Source: an uncultured Christensenellaceae bacterium (GTDB lineage: Bacteria > Bacillota > Clostridia > Christensenellales > Aristaeellaceae). From it: a DNA stretch of 7,137 nucleotides. The notes under the pieces were generated by a model that did no database searches, had not been told where the DNA came from, and saw only the letters and a program-made list of their open reading frames with translations. Within the stretch, counting starts at the first letter, position 1, and each line of letters starts with the position of its first letter. The translations under genes were made by a program, and so were the position numbers. Shown piece by piece: positions 6,033 through 7,137 of this stretch. Where the stretch lies: the NCBI GenBank assembly GCA_905236495.1, contig CAJOPV010000089.1:1-7137 (forward strand), read 5' to 3'.

Positions 6033-7137
6033 ATGAAGCGTTTTGTTTCAATTTTATGCGTTCTGGTGATGCTGTTTTCCGCCAACAGCGCGTGGGCGGA
6101 GGACCTTTTTGCTGTCCAGACGGAGGAAATCATTCAGGAAACGCCTCAGACGGAGGATGCGCAGAACGGGGAGGACGCGGAAAGCCCCGAGCCCCAGGAA
6201 GCAAAGCCCTCCGACGTGCCAGCCCAGGAGCCCACCCGGGGCAGCAGCGCCGTCATTGGCATTATGATTATGAAGCCCAAGGCCACGGAAGCCCCCGAGG
6301 AAGCCGTGGAGATGGATTTATATTTGGATTTTTCCGCCTTTGATCCTTCCCTGGAGACCCAGGATTCCCTGATCCGCTATGACATGGAAAACGCCTGCGT
6401 GCGGCTGGATTTGGCCCGGGCGCTGATCCCCGAAGCCCAGGGCACCACCCGGATCACCCTGCAGGGGGCGGAGCAGTCCGCCCTGGAGGGCATCGACCTG
6501 ACCGCGTTTTACGCCGAGAACAAGGACGAGGCCCCGGTGCGCTATGACGGGAGCAGCCTGATCCTCACCGGCGACGGGGAAGCCGACCTGACCGACGGGA
6601 AGAACACCGTCCATGTCAGCGTTACCGCTTACGACGCCCTGCTGACGGATCGGATGGCGGAGGATGAAATCACCATCGACGTAAGGGAGGGCTTCGTGCC
6701 CGCAGGGTCCGCCCCGGCCTACGAGACCCTGGATCCCGCCCAGGCCGCCGCCCTGGCGGAGCAGTATATCGAGGCTGTGAAAGCCCCCCTGGCGGTGCAG
6801 CCCAAGGGCCGGGATATCCTTCAGCCGCAGGGGAAAAGCGCTGTCGGCGCCAAAGGTGGCCTGGCGGCCCCCCTGACCGTTCAGAACGTGCAGGCGGCCC
6901 CTGCCGAAAAGCAGACCCCGGTTCCTTCCTCCGCATCCTTGGTGGGCTACGCCGCCTTTGACCTTTCCATCGTCAGCGGCGGCGAAGCGGTGGAGAGCGA
7001 CGGGGATTACTTTGTCACGCTGCCCCTGCCCGGGGACGCCGGGGCGCTGATCCCCAAAGGAGCCCGGCAAAAGGGCGTGGCCTATACCCTCTATCATCTG
7101 CACGAGGGTTCTGCGGAAATGCTGGACGCCGACGTCA
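6033..7137 (+). CDS. Secreted surface protein with Ig-like modules (3' end outside window)
   Basis: 368 codons are visible and the frame is still open at the window edge. ATG 6033 follows AAAAGGTGGG (6018-6027) at suitable spacing. Residues 1-22 are a Sec signal peptide with basic MKR, a hydrophobic core and a predicted cut after AWA (22/23). There is no lipobox, so it is not a lipoprotein. Residues 23-92 are acidic, Pro/Glu/Gln-rich linker with a short hydrophobic patch (VIGIMIM, 74-80). Residues about 93-218 look like a beta-rich Ig-type domain ending in DGKNTVHVSVTAYD (188-201) and EITIDV. Residues 219-303 are Ala/Pro/Gln-rich spacer. Residues about 304-368 (GYAAFDLSIVSGGEAV, FVTLPLP, VAYTLYHLHEGSAEML) resemble a module common in clostridial surface adhesin-like proteins. 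A wall anchor or catalytic domain may lie beyond the window. Function is unknown; surface display is inference. It is a separate transcription unit. Confidence 0.85.
   Translation, partial: MKRFVSILCVLVMLFSANSAWAEDLFAVQTEEIIQETPQTEDAQNGEDAESPEPQEAKPSDVPAQEPTRGSSAVIGIMIMKPKATEAPEEAVEMDLYLDFSAFDPSLETQDSLIRYDMENACVRLDLARALIPEAQGTTRITLQGAEQSALEGIDLTAFYAENKDEAPVRYDGSSLILTGDGEADLTDGKNTVHVSVTAYDALLTDRMAEDEITIDVREGFVPAGSAPAYETLDPAQAAALAEQYIEAVKAPLAVQPKGRDILQPQGKSAVGAKGGLAAPLTVQNVQAAPAEKQTPVPSSASLVGYAAFDLSIVSGGEAVESDGDYFVTLPLPGDAGALIPKGARQKGVAYTLYHLHEGSAEMLDADV

Noticed and set aside
6033..6098. Lipoprotein signal at Cys9 of the secreted protein
   Set aside because: The residues before C9 (SIL) do not form a lipobox and the Cys lies within the hydrophobic core; the AWA site fits signal peptidase I.
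5861..6133. 90-codon antisense ORF across the intergenic region
   Set aside because: It overlaps the promoter, leader and signal-peptide codons of the + strand gene, and has no domain or clear ribosome site.
6318..7103. 261-codon antisense ORF opposite the secreted-protein gene
   Set aside because: The Gly/His/Gln-rich translation shows no domain, while the + strand has a signal peptide, Shine-Dalgarno and promoter.

Overview
The window reads as chromosomal DNA from a fairly GC-rich Gram-positive anaerobe, most likely a gut-type member of the Clostridia (Bacillota). The basis is inference: purine-rich Shine-Dalgarno sites, intrinsic terminators with U-tracts, vegetative sigma-A promoters with TATAAT boxes, a TrpRS close to the Bacillus type, and surface proteins built from chitobiase-like and Ig-like modules. 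No species can be named. No tRNA, rRNA, CRISPR array, insertion sequence or phage gene was seen, and every strongly supported gene is on the + strand.

Layout: (1) positions 1-1712 hold the 3' part of a gene for a membrane-anchored extracytoplasmic protein: Arg/Pro-rich cytoplasmic linker, one transmembrane helix, TPR-like helices, two chitobiase-type beta modules, and a C-terminal region that may be two related alpha/beta units. It ends at an intrinsic terminator (1717-1745). (2) A near-consensus extended -10 promoter (1748-1776) begins only a few bases after that terminator and drives a compact housekeeping cluster: trpS (tryptophanyl-tRNA synthetase), a P1/S58-family self-processing hydrolase resembling NylC/DmpA, acpS (holo-ACP synthase), and a fused NAD(P)HX epimerase/dehydratase (nnrE-nnrD type). 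The last three genes overlap by a few bases and look translationally coupled. The cluster ends at a strong terminator (5776-5821) whose tail is an 11-bp tandem duplication. (3) A 268-bp intergenic region carries a second extended -10 promoter with a GC-rich inverted repeat in its spacer, a leader of about 90 nt with a hairpin next to the ribosome binding site, and a possible 14-codon upstream ORF. (4) From 6033 to the window edge runs the 5' part of a gene for a secreted, probably wall- or surface-associated protein with a signal peptide, acidic linker and Ig-like modules.

The trpS cluster combines aminoacyl-tRNA supply, activation of acyl carrier protein and repair of damaged NAD(P)H. The acpS-nnr pairing is a familiar Firmicute arrangement; the inserted P1 hydrolase is the least expected member, and its substrate is unknown. 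Overall this is an ordinary core region flanked by two lineage-specific surface-protein genes. No clearly new system is evident. The most useful leads are the Asn-Thr self-cleavage site of the P1 hydrolase, the architecture of the first protein, and the leader of the last gene.
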